This document shows positions 1 through 9,118 of a DNA stretch of 64,000 nt, one piece after another. The stretch comes from Jejubacter calystegiae (GTDB lineage Bacteria > Pseudomonadota > Gammaproteobacteria > Enterobacterales > Enterobacteriaceae). The stretch lies in contig NZ_CP040428.1 of assembly GCF_005671395.1 (NCBI RefSeq), positions 558,001 through 622,000 of the forward strand, written 5' to 3'. The notes under the pieces were generated by a model. That model worked only from the letters and a program-made list of their open reading frames with translations. It searched no databases and had not been told where the DNA came from. Position numbers and translations under genes: made by a program. The stretch's first letter is position 1; the number at the start of each line of letters is the position of its first letter.

Positions 1-255
1 GCCGATACTCTGGAAGAGGTGCTGAACGCCTCAGGCGAGAAAAGTAAGGCCGAGCTGGAAACCCTGCGCGAAAAAGCGCGCCGTGCGCTGCAGGACAGCC
101 GCAGCCGCCTGCATGATACGGGCGATGCCATCGCCCGTCAAACCCGCGAAGCGGCCTCCCGCGCCGATAACTACGTGCACGATAACCCCTGGACCGGCAT
201 CGGTATTGGCGCCGCCGTGGGCGTCGTGTTGGGCGTTCTGCTGTCCCGCCGCTGA
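1..255 (+). CDS. yqjD: YqjD, membrane-anchored ribosome-associated protein (5' partial)
   Basis: The frame is open from base 1 and ends at the stop at 253-255, so 84 C-terminal residues are visible and the start lies outside the window. The residues match E. coli YqjD (about 101 aa, ElaB/YqjD/DUF883 family): an alkaline, helical coiled region rich in Lys, Glu and Arg, the NPWTGIGIGAA segment, and a C-terminal glycine-rich membrane helix ending LLSRR. In E. coli this tail anchors the protein to the inner membrane while the N-terminal part binds ribosomes in stationary phase. A GTG at 19 could be read as a start, but homology runs upstream of it. It heads yqjD-yqjE-yqjK, with yqjE two bases downstream. 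Confidence 0.93.
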   Translation, partial: ADTLEEVLNASGEKSKAELETLREKARRALQDSRSRLHDTGDAIARQTREAASRADNYVHDNPWTGIGIGAAVGVVLGVLLSRR

Positions 256-257
256 TT

Positions 258-653
258 ATGGCCGATAACCGTCAACATCAGGGACCAGGGAGTAGCCTGG
301 TCGGGATCGGACAGCGGGTTCTGACCCTGTTGATCCAGATGGTGGAGACGCGTCTGCGCCTGGCAGTCGTTGAACTGGAAGAGGAGAAGTCCCGCCTGTT
401 CCAGCTTTTACTGCTGCTGGGCCTGACGATGCTGTTCGCCGCCTTCGGCCTGATGAGTCTGCTGGTACTCATTATCTGGGCCGTAGATCCGCAATACCGG
501 CTGGCCGTGATGATCGCCACCACCGCCACGCTACTGCTTCTGGCTCTGATTGGCGCCATCTGGACTCTGCGTAAGGCGCGCTCAACCTCGCTGCTGCGCT
601 ACACCCGCCGCGAACTCAAAACCGACAGAGAATTACTGGAGGAGAAAGAATGA
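258..653 (+). CDS. yqjE: YqjE, inner-membrane DUF1469 family protein
   Basis: The protein has 131 residues, close to E. coli YqjE (134). An amphipathic N-terminal part is followed by two hydrophobic helices at about residues 50-73 and 83-106 separated by a short polar turn, then a charged C-terminus. This is the layout of the phage holin superfamily III / DUF1469 proteins. No enzymatic role is known. The ATG lies two bases after the yqjD stop, and the gene overlaps yqjK by four bases, so the three genes are almost certainly one transcript and translationally coupled. In E. coli the yqjDEK group is expressed in stationary phase under RpoS; no such promoter is visible because the upstream region is outside the window. 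Confidence 0.93.
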   Translation: MADNRQHQGPGSSLVGIGQRVLTLLIQMVETRLRLAVVELEEEKSRLFQLLLLLGLTMLFAAFGLMSLLVLIIWAVDPQYRLAVMIATTATLLLLALIGAIWTLRKARSTSLLRYTRRELKTDRELLEEKE

Positions 654-937
654 GTCGCGAGCGCGAACAGCGTAAGGCGCTGTTGCTTAGTCAGATTCAG
701 CAACAGCGTCTGGATTTGAGCGCCTGTCAGCGCAACTGGCTGCAGGCGACTGAATCATTCGATCGCGGCTGGCTTACACTGCTCAACCTGCGTACCTGGG
801 CCGTGGCCGGCGGCGGCCTGATGGCTATCTGGGGGCTACGCCGTCCCCGTATGTTGATGCGCTGGGGCAGGCGTGGGCTGGGGCTGTGGAGTTCCTGGCG
901 ATTAATTCGCAACACCCTGAAGCGCGTGCAGCGCTAA
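650..937 (+). CDS. yqjK: YqjK-like small membrane protein
   Basis: This 95-residue protein matches E. coli YqjK (about 99 aa) in position and character: a basic, Gln-rich N-terminal half followed by one hydrophobic stretch at about residues 44-62 and a very basic C-terminus. The ATG overlaps the yqjE stop in an ATGA arrangement, which supports the start. Its function is unknown. In E. coli the next gene is yqjF (DoxX family). Here the gene is followed after 63 bases by lptG on the other strand, so this is the left edge of the rearranged block described in the findings. Confidence 0.88.
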   Translation: MSREREQRKALLLSQIQQQRLDLSACQRNWLQATESFDRGWLTLLNLRTWAVAGGGLMAIWGLRRPRMLMRWGRRGLGLWSSWRLIRNTLKRVQR

Positions 938-967
938 TTCACAACCGCGTCCAGAGCCAAAAGAGAA

Positions 968-1000
968 ACGTGCTCCGCCTTTGCAGACGGAGCACGTATT
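968..1000. terminator. Terminator hairpin between yqjK and lptG
   Basis: ACGTGCTCCG (968-977) pairs perfectly with CGGAGCACGT (988-997) across a 10-base loop. T-rich tracts follow on both strands (ATTTTAA on +, TTTCTCTTTT on -), so it can stop transcripts converging from yqjK and lptG. It sits exactly at the synteny break. Confidence 0.8.
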
Positions 1001-2089
1001 TTAACTGCGTTTCATTAGCATCCAGAGGCTAATAAGCAGGAAGGTTCCGCTGGGAATCAACGCCCCAAGTAACGGCGGAATATGGTAGACCAGACTCAGC
1101 GGACCGAAGATCTTATCCAGCACGTAGAACAGGAAGCCGAAGCTGATACCGGTGACCACGCGAACCCCCATCGGCACGCTACGCAGCGGCCCAAAGATGA
1201 AGGAGAGCGCCATCAGCATCATGACCGCCACTGAAACGGGCTGGAATATCTTACTCCACATATTGAGCTGATAGCGCCCGGCATCCTGACCGCTCGATTT
1301 CAGGTATTTCACGTAGTTATGCAGACCGCTAATGGAAAGCGCATCGGGATCCAGCGCCACAACGCCCAGTTTGTCCGGCGTCAGGTTAGTTTTCCAGGTA
1401 CCGCTTACGGTCTGGGTTCCGGTAATCTGTTTTGGATTACTCAGAATTGATTCATCCACCTGGGACAGCTTCCACACCTTCTGTTGTGGATCGAAGGTGG
1501 CCGAGGCCGCGTGGCGCACGGACTGCAGGCGGCGCTGCTTGTTAAAGCTGTAAATGCTGATGCCGGTCAGCTCGTTATTGCCGCGCACCCGCTGGATATA
1601 GACGAAGTTATCGCCATCTTTGGCCCACATGCCCTCATCCTTGGTGGAGAGCAGCGAACCGCCATATACCATCTGGGCCCGGTAGTTACGCGCCATCTGC
1701 TCGCCCTGAGGCGCCACCCATTCGCCAATGGCCATGGTCAGCAACACCAGAGGAATCGCAGTTTTCATTACCGAAGCAGCCACCTGCATACGGGTAAAAC
1801 CCGAGGCCTGCATCACCACCAGTTCGCTGCGCTGAGCCAGCATCCCCAGCCCCAGCAGCGCGCCAAGCAGTGCCGCCATCGGGAAGAAGATCTGAATATC
1901 CTTAGGCACGCTGAGCAGGGTATACATCCCGGCCCCCGAGGCGGTATAGGCCCCTTTACCGGCACGTTTAAGTTCATCGACGAACTTAATAATGCCCGAG
2001 AGCGACACCAGCATAAACAGCGTCATCATGATGGTGTTAAAGATGGTTTTACCGATATAACGGTCGAGTACGCCGAATCCGAGCATCAT
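1001..2089 (-). CDS. lptG: LptG, permease subunit of the LPS transporter LptB2FG
   Basis: LptG is one of two inner-membrane permease halves that, driven by the ATPase LptB, extract lipopolysaccharide from the inner membrane and pass it to the LptC-LptA bridge. The 362 residues match E. coli LptG (360 aa) throughout. Three hydrophobic segments come first (about residues 12-37, 60-85 and 105-120), then a large periplasmic beta-jellyroll domain (about 130-265), then three more helices (about 270-355). The region around residues 65-92, PMAALLGALLGLG then RSELVVMQASG, holds the coupling helix that contacts LptB. The ATG overlaps the lptF stop by four bases. The family member LptB lies at the far right of this same window. 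Confidence 0.97.
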   Translation of the reverse strand: MMLGFGVLDRYIGKTIFNTIMMTLFMLVSLSGIIKFVDELKRAGKGAYTASGAGMYTLLSVPKDIQIFFPMAALLGALLGLGMLAQRSELVVMQASGFTRMQVAASVMKTAIPLVLLTMAIGEWVAPQGEQMARNYRAQMVYGGSLLSTKDEGMWAKDGDNFVYIQRVRGNNELTGISIYSFNKQRRLQSVRHAASATFDPQQKVWKLSQVDESILSNPKQITGTQTVSGTWKTNLTPDKLGVVALDPDALSISGLHNYVKYLKSSGQDAGRYQLNMWSKIFQPVSVAVMMLMALSFIFGPLRSVPMGVRVVTGISFGFLFYVLDKIFGPLSLVYHIPPLLGALIPSGTFLLISLWMLMKRS

Positions 2090-3186
2090 ACGGCTCCTTT
2101 TGTGGCAAATCGGGCACGGAACTTACGCATCGCCACCGTATCCCACATGTTCAGAACCAGCGCCATACCCAGGTAGAGCAGGTTGACTACCCACATCCAG
2201 ACCACCGGATCCAGCTTACCCTTGCCACCGTTGGATTTCAGCGAGGTCTGCAACAGGAAAAAGATCAGATACAGCAGCATCGCCGGCAACATCGACAGTA
2301 CCCGGCCCTGACGCGGGTTCACCACGCTGAGCGGCACCACCATCAACGCCATTACCACCACTGCGAAGATCAGCGTGATACGCCAGTGCAGTTCGGCACG
2401 CGCCTTGTCTGTGTGGGTATTCCACAGCGTGCGCATATCCATCTGCTCGGTATCATCCGGATCCAGGGTGACGGTCTGGTGACCGATAATGGCCTGGTAA
2501 TCCTGGAATTCGGTGATTCGGAAATCGCGCAACATAGCGGTTCCCTCAAAGCGAGTGCCTTTGTTCAGAGTCACCACCTGAGAGCCATCCTTACGCAGGA
2601 CGAGATGGCCGGAATCCGCCACCACCACGGAAGGACGCGCGTTCCCTTTCGGCCGCAGCTGGGCCAGGAAAACGTCGTTAAAGTTGCTGCCATCCACGCT
2701 TTCGATAAACAACACCGCGTTACCGTCAGACGACGAACGGAACTGCCCCTGGGCCAGCGAGGCCAGACCGGGGTTGGATTTGACTTCCCCCAGCACTTCA
2801 TCCTGATAACGCGCTGACCACGGGCTGGCCCACATCACATTGACGGCCGCCAGGATACCGGTAAACAGTGCCAGCAACATCGCCGCTTTGATCAGCACCA
2901 TCCGGCTCAGGCCACAGGCGTGCATCACGGTAATTTCGCTCTCGGTGTACAGCTTACCGAAGGTCATCAACAGGCCAAGGAAAAGACTAAGCGGCAGAAT
3001 CAGCTGCGCCATTTCAGGCACGCCGAGGCCGAGTAACGAAAGGACAAGATTGGTCGGGATCTCTCCGTCAACCGCGGCTCCCAAAATCCTGACGAGCTTC
3101 TGGCAGAAGAAGATCAGTAACAGGATGAACAGAATCGCCAGTTGGCTTTTGAGCGTCTCCCGGACAAGATATCTTATGATTATCAC
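2086..3186 (-). CDS. lptF: LptF, permease subunit of the LPS transporter LptB2FG
   Basis: LptF pairs with LptG to form the transmembrane channel of the LPS exporter. The 366 residues match E. coli LptF in full. Helices lie near residues 10-35, 55-80 and 100-120, a periplasmic beta-jellyroll domain spans about 130-260, and three C-terminal helices follow. The opening residues MIIIRYLVRETLKSQLAILF are typical of the family. The gene is first in the lptF-lptG operon, with lptG overlapping its end. It is divergent from pepA across a 276-base region. Both genes are essential in E. coli. Confidence 0.97.
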   Translation of the reverse strand: MIIIRYLVRETLKSQLAILFILLLIFFCQKLVRILGAAVDGEIPTNLVLSLLGLGVPEMAQLILPLSLFLGLLMTFGKLYTESEITVMHACGLSRMVLIKAAMLLALFTGILAAVNVMWASPWSARYQDEVLGEVKSNPGLASLAQGQFRSSSDGNAVLFIESVDGSNFNDVFLAQLRPKGNARPSVVVADSGHLVLRKDGSQVVTLNKGTRFEGTAMLRDFRITEFQDYQAIIGHQTVTLDPDDTEQMDMRTLWNTHTDKARAELHWRITLIFAVVVMALMVVPLSVVNPRQGRVLSMLPAMLLYLIFFLLQTSLKSNGGKGKLDPVVWMWVVNLLYLGMALVLNMWDTVAMRKFRARFATKGAV

Positions 3187-3462
3187 ATTAAATACGCCTG
3201 TGAAAACGAGTCTTTTTGCAGGAAAATCGCTTGTTTCAACGCTTAAACGTCATTTATTCTCCCGGAACAGCGAAAACGTCGCTAAGATTACTATACTTAG
3301 CGTTTTCGCACGCGGGCAAAAAATGTGCTGTCGTGCCGAAACCGCATATCGCATTCGTTAAGATTAACACGAAGTCACCACAACAGCGGAATGAGTTATA
3401 TAAACGGCGTGATTTTATACCGCATAACCCGCTGTTGTCTTTAAGATTCAGGAGCGTAGTGC
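3187..3462 (+). promoter_or_regulatory. lptF-pepA divergent region with two large inverted repeats
   Basis: The 276 bases between the divergent starts hold two striking structures. The first is GCGAAAACG (3270-3278) and GCTAAG (3281-3286) pairing with CTTAGCGTTTTCGC (3296-3309), leaving TC bulged. The second has perfect 10-base arms, ACAACAGCGG (3380-3389) and CCGCTGTTGT (3429-3438), enclosing inner pairings GTTAT/ATAAC and CGG/CCG. It ends 24 bases before the pepA ATG, just upstream of the ribosome binding site AGGAG. Divergent promoters must lie here; I could not assign -10 and -35 boxes with confidence. Confidence 0.6.
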
Positions 3463-4974
3463 ATGGAGTTCAGTGTAAAGAGCGGTAGTCCAGAAAAACA
3501 GCGGAGCGCCTGCATCGTTGTGGGCGTATTCGAACCGCGCCGCCTGTCCCCGATTGCCGAACAACTCGATAAAATCAGCGACGGCTACATCAGCGCTTTG
3601 CTGCGCCGCGGCGAGCTGGAAGGGAAAGCGGGGCAAACCTTGCTGCTGCATCACGTTCCCAACGTTTTGTCGGAGCGTATTCTGCTGATTGGTTGCGGTA
3701 AAGAGCGTGAGCTCGACGAGCGCCAGTACAAGCAGGTGATACAAAAAACCATTAATACCCTTAACGATACCGGTTCGATGGAAGCGGTCTGCTTCCTGAC
3801 CGAACTGCACGTGAAAGGGCGCAATACCTACTGGAAAGTCCGCCAGGCGGTGGAAACCGCAAAAGAGACGCTTTACAGCTTCGACCAGCTAAAAACCACC
3901 AAAAGCGAGCCGCGCCGCCCGCTGCGTAAAATGGTGTTTAACGTGCCGACCCGCCGCGAGCTAACCAGCGGCGAGCGCGCTATCCAGCACGGCCTGGCAA
4001 TTTCGGCAGGTATCCGCGCCGCCAAGGATCTCGGCAATATGCCGCCGAATATCTGTAACGCCGCCTATCTGGCTTCCCAGGCGCGTCAGCTGGCGGACGC
4101 CTTCGCCAGCAGCGTGAATACCCGGGTAATTGGCGAACAGCAGATGAAAGAGCTGGGTATGAATGCCTACCTGGCGGTGGGCAACGGCTCCCAGAACGAA
4201 TCGCTGATGTCGGTCATCGAGTACCGCGGCAGCACCGATCCCGAAGCGCATCCCATCGTACTGGTAGGTAAAGGACTGACCTTCGATTCCGGCGGTATCT
4301 CCATTAAGCCTTCCGCCGATATGGACGAAATGAAATATGACATGTGCGGCGCGGCGGCTGTCTACGGCGTGATGCGGATGGTGGCGGAGCTTCAGTTGCC
4401 GATCAATGTCACCGGCGTGCTGGCGGGCTGTGAAAATATGCCTGGTGGCCGCGCCTATCGCCCCGGCGATGTGCTGACCACCATGTCAGGCCAGACCGTA
4501 GAGGTGCTGAACACCGATGCCGAAGGGCGACTGGTGCTGTGCGACGTGCTGACCTACGTGGAACGCTTCGAGCCGGAAGTGGTGATCGATGTCGCAACGC
4601 TGACCGGCGCCTGCGTGATTGCGCTGGGTCATCATTTGACCGGTCTGATGGCGAACCATAATCCGCTGGCGCACGAACTGATCGGCGCTTCCGAGCAGGC
4701 AGGCGATCGCGCCTGGCGCCTGCCGCTGAGTGATGAATTCCAGGAACAGCTGGAGTCCAATTTTGCCGATATGGCCAACATCGGCGGTCGCCCAGGCGGC
4801 GCCATTACCGCAGGCTGCTTCCTGGCGCGCTTTACCCGCAAGTATAACTGGGCGCACCTGGATATCGCCGGTACCGCCTGGCGTTCCGGTAAAGCCAAAG
4901 GCGCCACTGGCCGTCCGGTGGCCATGCTCTCTCAGTTCCTGCTGAACCGCGCGGGCCTGAACGGCGATGAGTAA
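3463..4974 (+). CDS. pepA: PepA, cytosol aminopeptidase (leucyl aminopeptidase) / DNA-binding cofactor
   Basis: PepA is a hexameric M17 metallo-aminopeptidase with two metal ions. In E. coli it also binds DNA: it is an accessory protein for XerCD recombination at ColE1 cer and represses carAB. The 503 residues equal the E. coli length. The metal and active-site motifs are present: [17 protein letters not shown] near residue 270, and [10 protein letters not shown] near residue 350, the family signature. The N-terminal domain (1-165) is the DNA-binding macro-like domain. Start is the ATG with AGGAG upstream. holC and valS follow on the same strand. Confidence 0.97.
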   Translation: MEFSVKSGSPEKQRSACIVVGVFEPRRLSPIAEQLDKISDGYISALLRRGELEGKAGQTLLLHHVPNVLSERILLIGCGKERELDERQYKQVIQKTINTLNDTGSMEAVCFLTELHVKGRNTYWKVRQAVETAKETLYSFDQLKTTKSEPRRPLRKMVFNVPTRRELTSGERAIQHGLAISAGIRAAKDLGNMPPNICNAAYLASQARQLADAFASSVNTRVIGEQQMKELGMNAYLAVGNGSQNESLMSVIEYRGSTDPEAHPIVLVGKGLTFDSGGISIKPSADMDEMKYDMCGAAAVYGVMRMVAELQLPINVTGVLAGCENMPGGRAYRPGDVLTTMSGQTVEVLNTDAEGRLVLCDVLTYVERFEPEVVIDVATLTGACVIALGHHLTGLMANHNPLAHELIGASEQAGDRAWRLPLSDEFQEQLESNFADMANIGGRPGGAITAGCFLARFTRKYNWAHLDIAGTAWRSGKAKGATGRPVAMLSQFLLNRAGLNGDE

Positions 4975-4985
4975 CCATTAGGTCA

Positions 4986-5010
4986 CTGGCGGCGCTCACA
5001 GCGCCGCCAG
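4986..5010 (+). terminator. Hairpin between pepA and holC
   Basis: CTGGCGGCGCT (4986-4996) pairs perfectly with AGCGCCGCCAG (5000-5010) around a three-base loop. There is no T-run, so it may stabilise the pepA mRNA end or attenuate read-through into holC-valS rather than fully terminate. Confidence 0.6.
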
Positions 5011-5067
5011 TCTGTGATAAAGTATCGCCCTTTCCCGTCTCCCGACGCAGTCAAAGAACCAAACGCC

Positions 5068-5526
5068 ATGAAAAACGCAACGTTCTACCTTATGGATAAC
5101 GACGCCGCAGCGGACGGCCTGAGCGCCCAGGAGCTGCTGGTATGCGAACTGGCGGCGGTTCGTTGGCGGGCGGGCAAACGCATTCTTATCGCCTGCGAAG
5201 ATGAACAGCAGGCGATCCGGCTGGATGAAGCGCTGTGGCAGCGCGATCCCCACAGCTTTGTGCCCCATAACCTGGCGGGCGAAGGCCCCCGGGCCGGCGC
5301 GCCGGTGGAGCTGGCCTGGCCAGCGCGACGCGGCAGCCACTCGCGGGATCTGCTCATCAGCCTGCTGCCGCACTTTGCAGATTTTGCCACCGCTTTCCAT
5401 GAAGTGATAGACTTCGTACCCTACGACGAATCCCTGAAACAGCTGGCGCGCGAACGCTACAAAGCCTATCGCGTGGCCGGTTTTCACCTGACCACGGCCA
5501 CCTATACGGCGCCCGGAACGACATAG
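5068..5526 (+). CDS. holC: HolC, DNA polymerase III chi subunit
   Basis: The chi subunit of the clamp-loader complex pairs with psi (HolD) and links the polymerase to SSB on the lagging strand. The 152 residues match E. coli chi (147 aa) from MKNATFYL through the conserved [11 protein letters not shown], the RDxLISL segment, and VDFVPY followed by [14 protein letters not shown]. The C-terminus is slightly longer and divergent ([11 protein letters not shown]). The frame is open upstream to 5014, but homology starts at the ATG at 5068. valS begins five bases after the stop, as in E. coli. Confidence 0.95.
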   Translation: MKNATFYLMDNDAAADGLSAQELLVCELAAVRWRAGKRILIACEDEQQAIRLDEALWQRDPHSFVPHNLAGEGPRAGAPVELAWPARRGSHSRDLLISLLPHFADFATAFHEVIDFVPYDESLKQLARERYKAYRVAGFHLTTATYTAPGTT

Positions 5527-5531
5527 CAGAA

Positions 5532-8387
5532 ATGGAAAAGACATATAACCCGCAAGATATCGAACAGCCGCTCTACGAGCACTGGGAACAGCAGGGCTAC
5601 TTTAAGCCAAACGGCGATAAGAGCCAGGAAAGCTTCTGCATCATGATCCCGCCGCCGAACGTCACCGGCAGTTTGCATATGGGTCACGCCTTCCAGCAGA
5701 CCATCATGGATACCATGATCCGCTACCAGCGCATGCAGGGGAAAAATACCCTCTGGCAGGCGGGCTCTGACCATGCCGGTATCGCCACCCAGATGGTGGT
5801 TGAGCGTAAGATCGCCGCTGAAGAAGGTAAGACGCGTCACGATTATGGCCGCGATGCCTTTATCGACAAGATCTGGCAGTGGAAGGCGGAATCTGGCGGC
5901 ACCATCACCCGTCAGATGCGTCGTCTGGGCAACTCTGTGGACTGGGAGCGCGAGCGCTTCACCATGGACGAAGGGCTGTCCAACGCGGTGAAAGAGGTGT
6001 TCGTTCGCCTGTGGCAGGAAGATCTGATCTATCGCGGCAAGCGCCTGGTGAACTGGGATCCGAAACTGCGTACCGCTATCTCCGACCTGGAGGTGGAAAA
6101 CCGCGAATCCAAAGGCTCGATGTGGCATATCCGCTACCCGCTGGCAGACGGCGTGAAAACCGCCGAAGGTAACGATTATCTGGTGGTCGCCACCACCCGT
6201 CCGGAAACCCTGCTGGGCGATACCGGCGTGGCGGTTAACCCGGAAGATCCGCGCTACAAAGATTTGATTGGCAAATATGTGATGCTGCCGCTGGTAAACC
6301 GCCGCATCCCCATCGTCGGCGACGAACATGCCGATATGGAAAAAGGCACCGGCTGCGTGAAGATCACCCCGGCCCACGACTTTAACGACTACGAAGTCGG
6401 TAAGCGCCACCAACTGCCGATGATCAACATCCTGACCCTGGATGGCGATATCCGTGCCAGTGCCCAGGTGTTTGATACCAACGGCACTGAATCCGACGCC
6501 TATTGCGCCGATATCCCGGCCGAATTTCAGAATCTGGAGCGCTTTGCCGCACGTAAAGCCGTGGTCGCCGCCATCGACGCCCTTGGCCTGCTGGAAGAGG
6601 TCAAACCCCACGACCTGACGGTGCCTTACGGCGACCGCGGCGGCGTGGTGATTGAGCCGATGCTCACCGACCAGTGGTACGTACGCGTAGCGCCGCTGGC
6701 TAAACCGGCTATCGAGGCTGTAGAAAACGGCGATATCCAGTTTGTGCCGAAGCAGTACGAAAACATGTACTTCTCCTGGATGCGCGATATTCAGGACTGG
6801 TGTATATCCCGTCAGCTATGGTGGGGCCACCGCATTCCGGCATGGTACGACGCCGAAGGCAATGTCTTTGTCGGCCGTAGCGAAGAAGAAGTCCGTCAGC
6901 AAAACAATATCCCGGCGGATGTGGCGCTGAGCCAGGACGAAGACGTGCTGGATACCTGGTTCTCTTCCGCCCTGTGGACTTTCTCTACCCTGGGCTGGCC
7001 GGAGCAGACCGATGCTCTGAAGACCTTCCACCCCACCAGCGTGATGGTCAGTGGCTTCGACATTATCTTCTTCTGGATTGCCCGCATGATCATGATGACC
7101 ATGCACTTCATCAAAGATGAGGATGGCAAACCTCAGGTGCCGTTTAAGACCGTCTACATGACCGGGCTTATCCGCGACGAAGAGGGCCAGAAGATGTCCA
7201 AGTCTAAGGGTAACGTTATCGACCCGCTGGACATGGTGGACGGCATCTCTCTGGAAGCGTTGCTGGAGAAACGCACCGGTAATATGATGCAGCCGCAGCT
7301 GGCAGAGAAAATCCGCAAGCGCACCGAGAAGCAGTTCCCCAACGGTATCGAAACCCACGGTACCGACGCCCTGCGCTTTACCCTGGCGGCGCTGGCCTCT
7401 ACCGGCCGCGACATCAACTGGGATATGAAGCGCCTGGAAGGCTACCGTAACTTCTGTAATAAGCTGTGGAACGCCAGCCGTTTCGTGCTGATGAACACCG
7501 AAGATCAGGATTGCGGCTTCAACGGCGGCGAAATGACGCTGTCGCTGGCGGATCGCTGGGTACTGGCTGAATTCAACCGCACCGTGAAAGCCTACCGCGA
7601 AGCGCTGGACAACTACCGCTTCGATATCGCGGCCGGCATCCTGTATGAGTTCACCTGGAACCAGTTCTGCGACTGGTATCTGGAGCTGACCAAGCCGGTG
7701 ATGAACGGCGGCAGCGAAGCCGAGCTGCGCGGCACCCGCCATACCCTGGTAACGGTACTGGAAGCGCTGCTGCGTCTGGCGCATCCGATCATTCCGTTTA
7801 TTACCGAAGCTATCTGGCAGCGTGTGAAGGTCCTCAAGGGCATCGATGCCGATACCATTATGCTGCAACCGTTCCCGGCATATGACGCGGCTCTGGAAGA
7901 CGATATCGCCACCGCAGATACCGAATGGCTGAAGCAGGCCATCGTCGCCGTGCGTAATATCCGTGCCGAGATGAACATCGCGCCGGGTAAACCGCTGGAA
8001 CTGCTGCTGCGTGGCGCCTCTGCTGACGTTCAGCGTCGGGTGAACGACAACCTGAACTTCCTGAAGAGCCTGGCGCGTCTGGAAAGCATTACGCTGCTGC
8101 CCGCCGACGATAAAGGTCCGGTTTCCGTTACCAAACTGGTGGATGGTGCCGAACTGCTGATTCCGATGGCGGGTCTGATCGACAAAGAAGCCGAGCTGGC
8201 ACGTCTGGCGAAAGAAGTGGCGAAGGTCGAAGCGGAAATTGGCCGTATTGAAAGCAAACTGGCTAACGAAGGCTTTGTGGCTCGCGCGCCGGAAGCGGTG
8301 ATCGCTAAAGAGCGTGACAAGCTCAAAGGCTACGCGGAAGCAAAAGCGAAGCTGATTGAGCAGCAGGCAACTATCGCCGCGCTGTAA
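5532..8387 (+). CDS. valS: ValS, valyl-tRNA synthetase
   Basis: This class Ia synthetase charges tRNA-Val with valine and hydrolyses mischarged threonine in its CP1 editing domain. The 951 residues equal the E. coli enzyme. The signatures are visible: the HIGH-type motif HMGH at residues 49-52 (in [14 protein letters not shown]), the editing domain around residues 190-340 ([12 protein letters not shown], then [15 protein letters not shown]), and KMSKSKGN at about 554. The anticodon-binding helical domain follows, and a coiled-coil arm occupies about residues 880-951, rich in Glu, Lys and Ala. It is co-directional with pepA-holC. Confidence 0.98.
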   Translation: MEKTYNPQDIEQPLYEHWEQQGYFKPNGDKSQESFCIMIPPPNVTGSLHMGHAFQQTIMDTMIRYQRMQGKNTLWQAGSDHAGIATQMVVERKIAAEEGKTRHDYGRDAFIDKIWQWKAESGGTITRQMRRLGNSVDWERERFTMDEGLSNAVKEVFVRLWQEDLIYRGKRLVNWDPKLRTAISDLEVENRESKGSMWHIRYPLADGVKTAEGNDYLVVATTRPETLLGDTGVAVNPEDPRYKDLIGKYVMLPLVNRRIPIVGDEHADMEKGTGCVKITPAHDFNDYEVGKRHQLPMINILTLDGDIRASAQVFDTNGTESDAYCADIPAEFQNLERFAARKAVVAAIDALGLLEEVKPHDLTVPYGDRGGVVIEPMLTDQWYVRVAPLAKPAIEAVENGDIQFVPKQYENMYFSWMRDIQDWCISRQLWWGHRIPAWYDAEGNVFVGRSEEEVRQQNNIPADVALSQDEDVLDTWFSSALWTFSTLGWPEQTDALKTFHPTSVMVSGFDIIFFWIARMIMMTMHFIKDEDGKPQVPFKTVYMTGLIRDEEGQKMSKSKGNVIDPLDMVDGISLEALLEKRTGNMMQPQLAEKIRKRTEKQFPNGIETHGTDALRFTLAALASTGRDINWDMKRLEGYRNFCNKLWNASRFVLMNTEDQDCGFNGGEMTLSLADRWVLAEFNRTVKAYREALDNYRFDIAAGILYEFTWNQFCDWYLELTKPVMNGGSEAELRGTRHTLVTVLEALLRLAHPIIPFITEAIWQRVKVLKGIDADTIMLQPFPAYDAALEDDIATADTEWLKQAIVAVRNIRAEMNIAPGKPLELLLRGASADVQRRVNDNLNFLKSLARLESITLLPADDKGPVSVTKLVDGAELLIPMAGLIDKEAELARLAKEVAKVEAEIGRIESKLANEGFVARAPEAVIAKERDKLKGYAEAKAKLIEQQATIAAL

Positions 8388-8396
8388 TTCCCTTCC

Positions 8397-8438
8397 CCTC
8401 ACCCTGGCCCTCTCTTCCTGGAGAGGACCGGGGTGAGG
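8397..8438. repeat. Imperfect palindrome after valS (dispersed-repeat type)
   Basis: Two 18-base arms (8397-8414 and 8421-8438) are complementary at 16 of 18 positions around a six-base centre, reading CCTCACCCTGGCCCTCTC on the left arm. CCTCACCC...CCTCTC palindromes of this kind recur between genes in many Gram-negative genomes and often act as mRNA-end hairpins. Only one copy is in the window, so dispersal cannot be shown here. Confidence 0.55.
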
Positions 8439-8514
8439 ACGCTTTCCCTCTTGCGTTCACGCCCGCCGGGTGCTATTTACTTTTCCTTACCTGTCATTTT
8501 CCGGACATCCCCCT

Positions 8515-9018
8515 ATGAGCGTTGCCACACCGGTCAAATTGATGATGCGTCCGTTGCGCGCTGACGATAACGCGGTGATTGCCCGCGTGATTCGCACCGT
8601 CTCGGCGGAATTTGGCCTGACGGCGGATAAAGGCTACACCGTCTCCGATCCAAATCTGGATGAACTCTACGCCTTGTATCATCATCCCGGGCATGCGTTC
8701 TGGGTGGTTGAGCTGGCAGGCGAAATCGTAGGTGGAGGAGGCCTGGCGCCGCTGAGCGGCGGTGCGCCTGGCATTTGTGAGCTACAAAAAATGTATTTTT
8801 TGCCCCAGGGGCGAGGCAAGGGACTGGCGAAACAGCTGGCGTTAACGGCGCTCGCTTTCGCCCGGGATGCTGGTTTCACCCACTGTTATCTGGAAACCAC
8901 CGCCTCCCTGACCCGGGCAATACGCCTGTATGAGCGCCTTGGCTTCCGCCATATCGATCGGGCGTTGGGCAACACCGGACACGTTGACTGCGAAGTGCGG
9001 ATGCTGAAAACGCTGTAG
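8515..9018 (+). CDS. yjgM: GNAT family N-acetyltransferase, YjgM type
   Basis: The 167 residues equal the length of E. coli YjgM and share MMRPL-type start residues, [16 protein letters not shown], the beta-bulge VGGGGLAPL, and the acetyl-CoA-binding [20 protein letters not shown] (Q/RxxGxG/A motif at about residues 102-107). C-terminal [10 protein letters not shown] is typical of the fold. The natural substrate is not established. The start is the ATG at 8515; the frame is open to 8470, but homology does not extend there. In E. coli yjgN follows; here it is replaced by an unrecognised gene and miaE on the other strand. Confidence 0.88.
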   Translation: MSVATPVKLMMRPLRADDNAVIARVIRTVSAEFGLTADKGYTVSDPNLDELYALYHHPGHAFWVVELAGEIVGGGGLAPLSGGAPGICELQKMYFLPQGRGKGLAKQLALTALAFARDAGFTHCYLETTASLTRAIRLYERLGFRHIDRALGNTGHVDCEVRMLKTL

Positions 9019-9118
9019 CGACCACATCGATGAGACTATCCCCACGGCTTTGTCAGTCGCACGGAGAAAAGCATTTCACTAAGCGGAAAATGAAATCCGC
9101 GGACGAATTCCAGTAAAT

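Noticed and set aside
5502-8402. Long open frames (369 and 528 codons) antisense to valS
   Set aside because: Shadow frames of valS created by its codon bias; no independent evidence.
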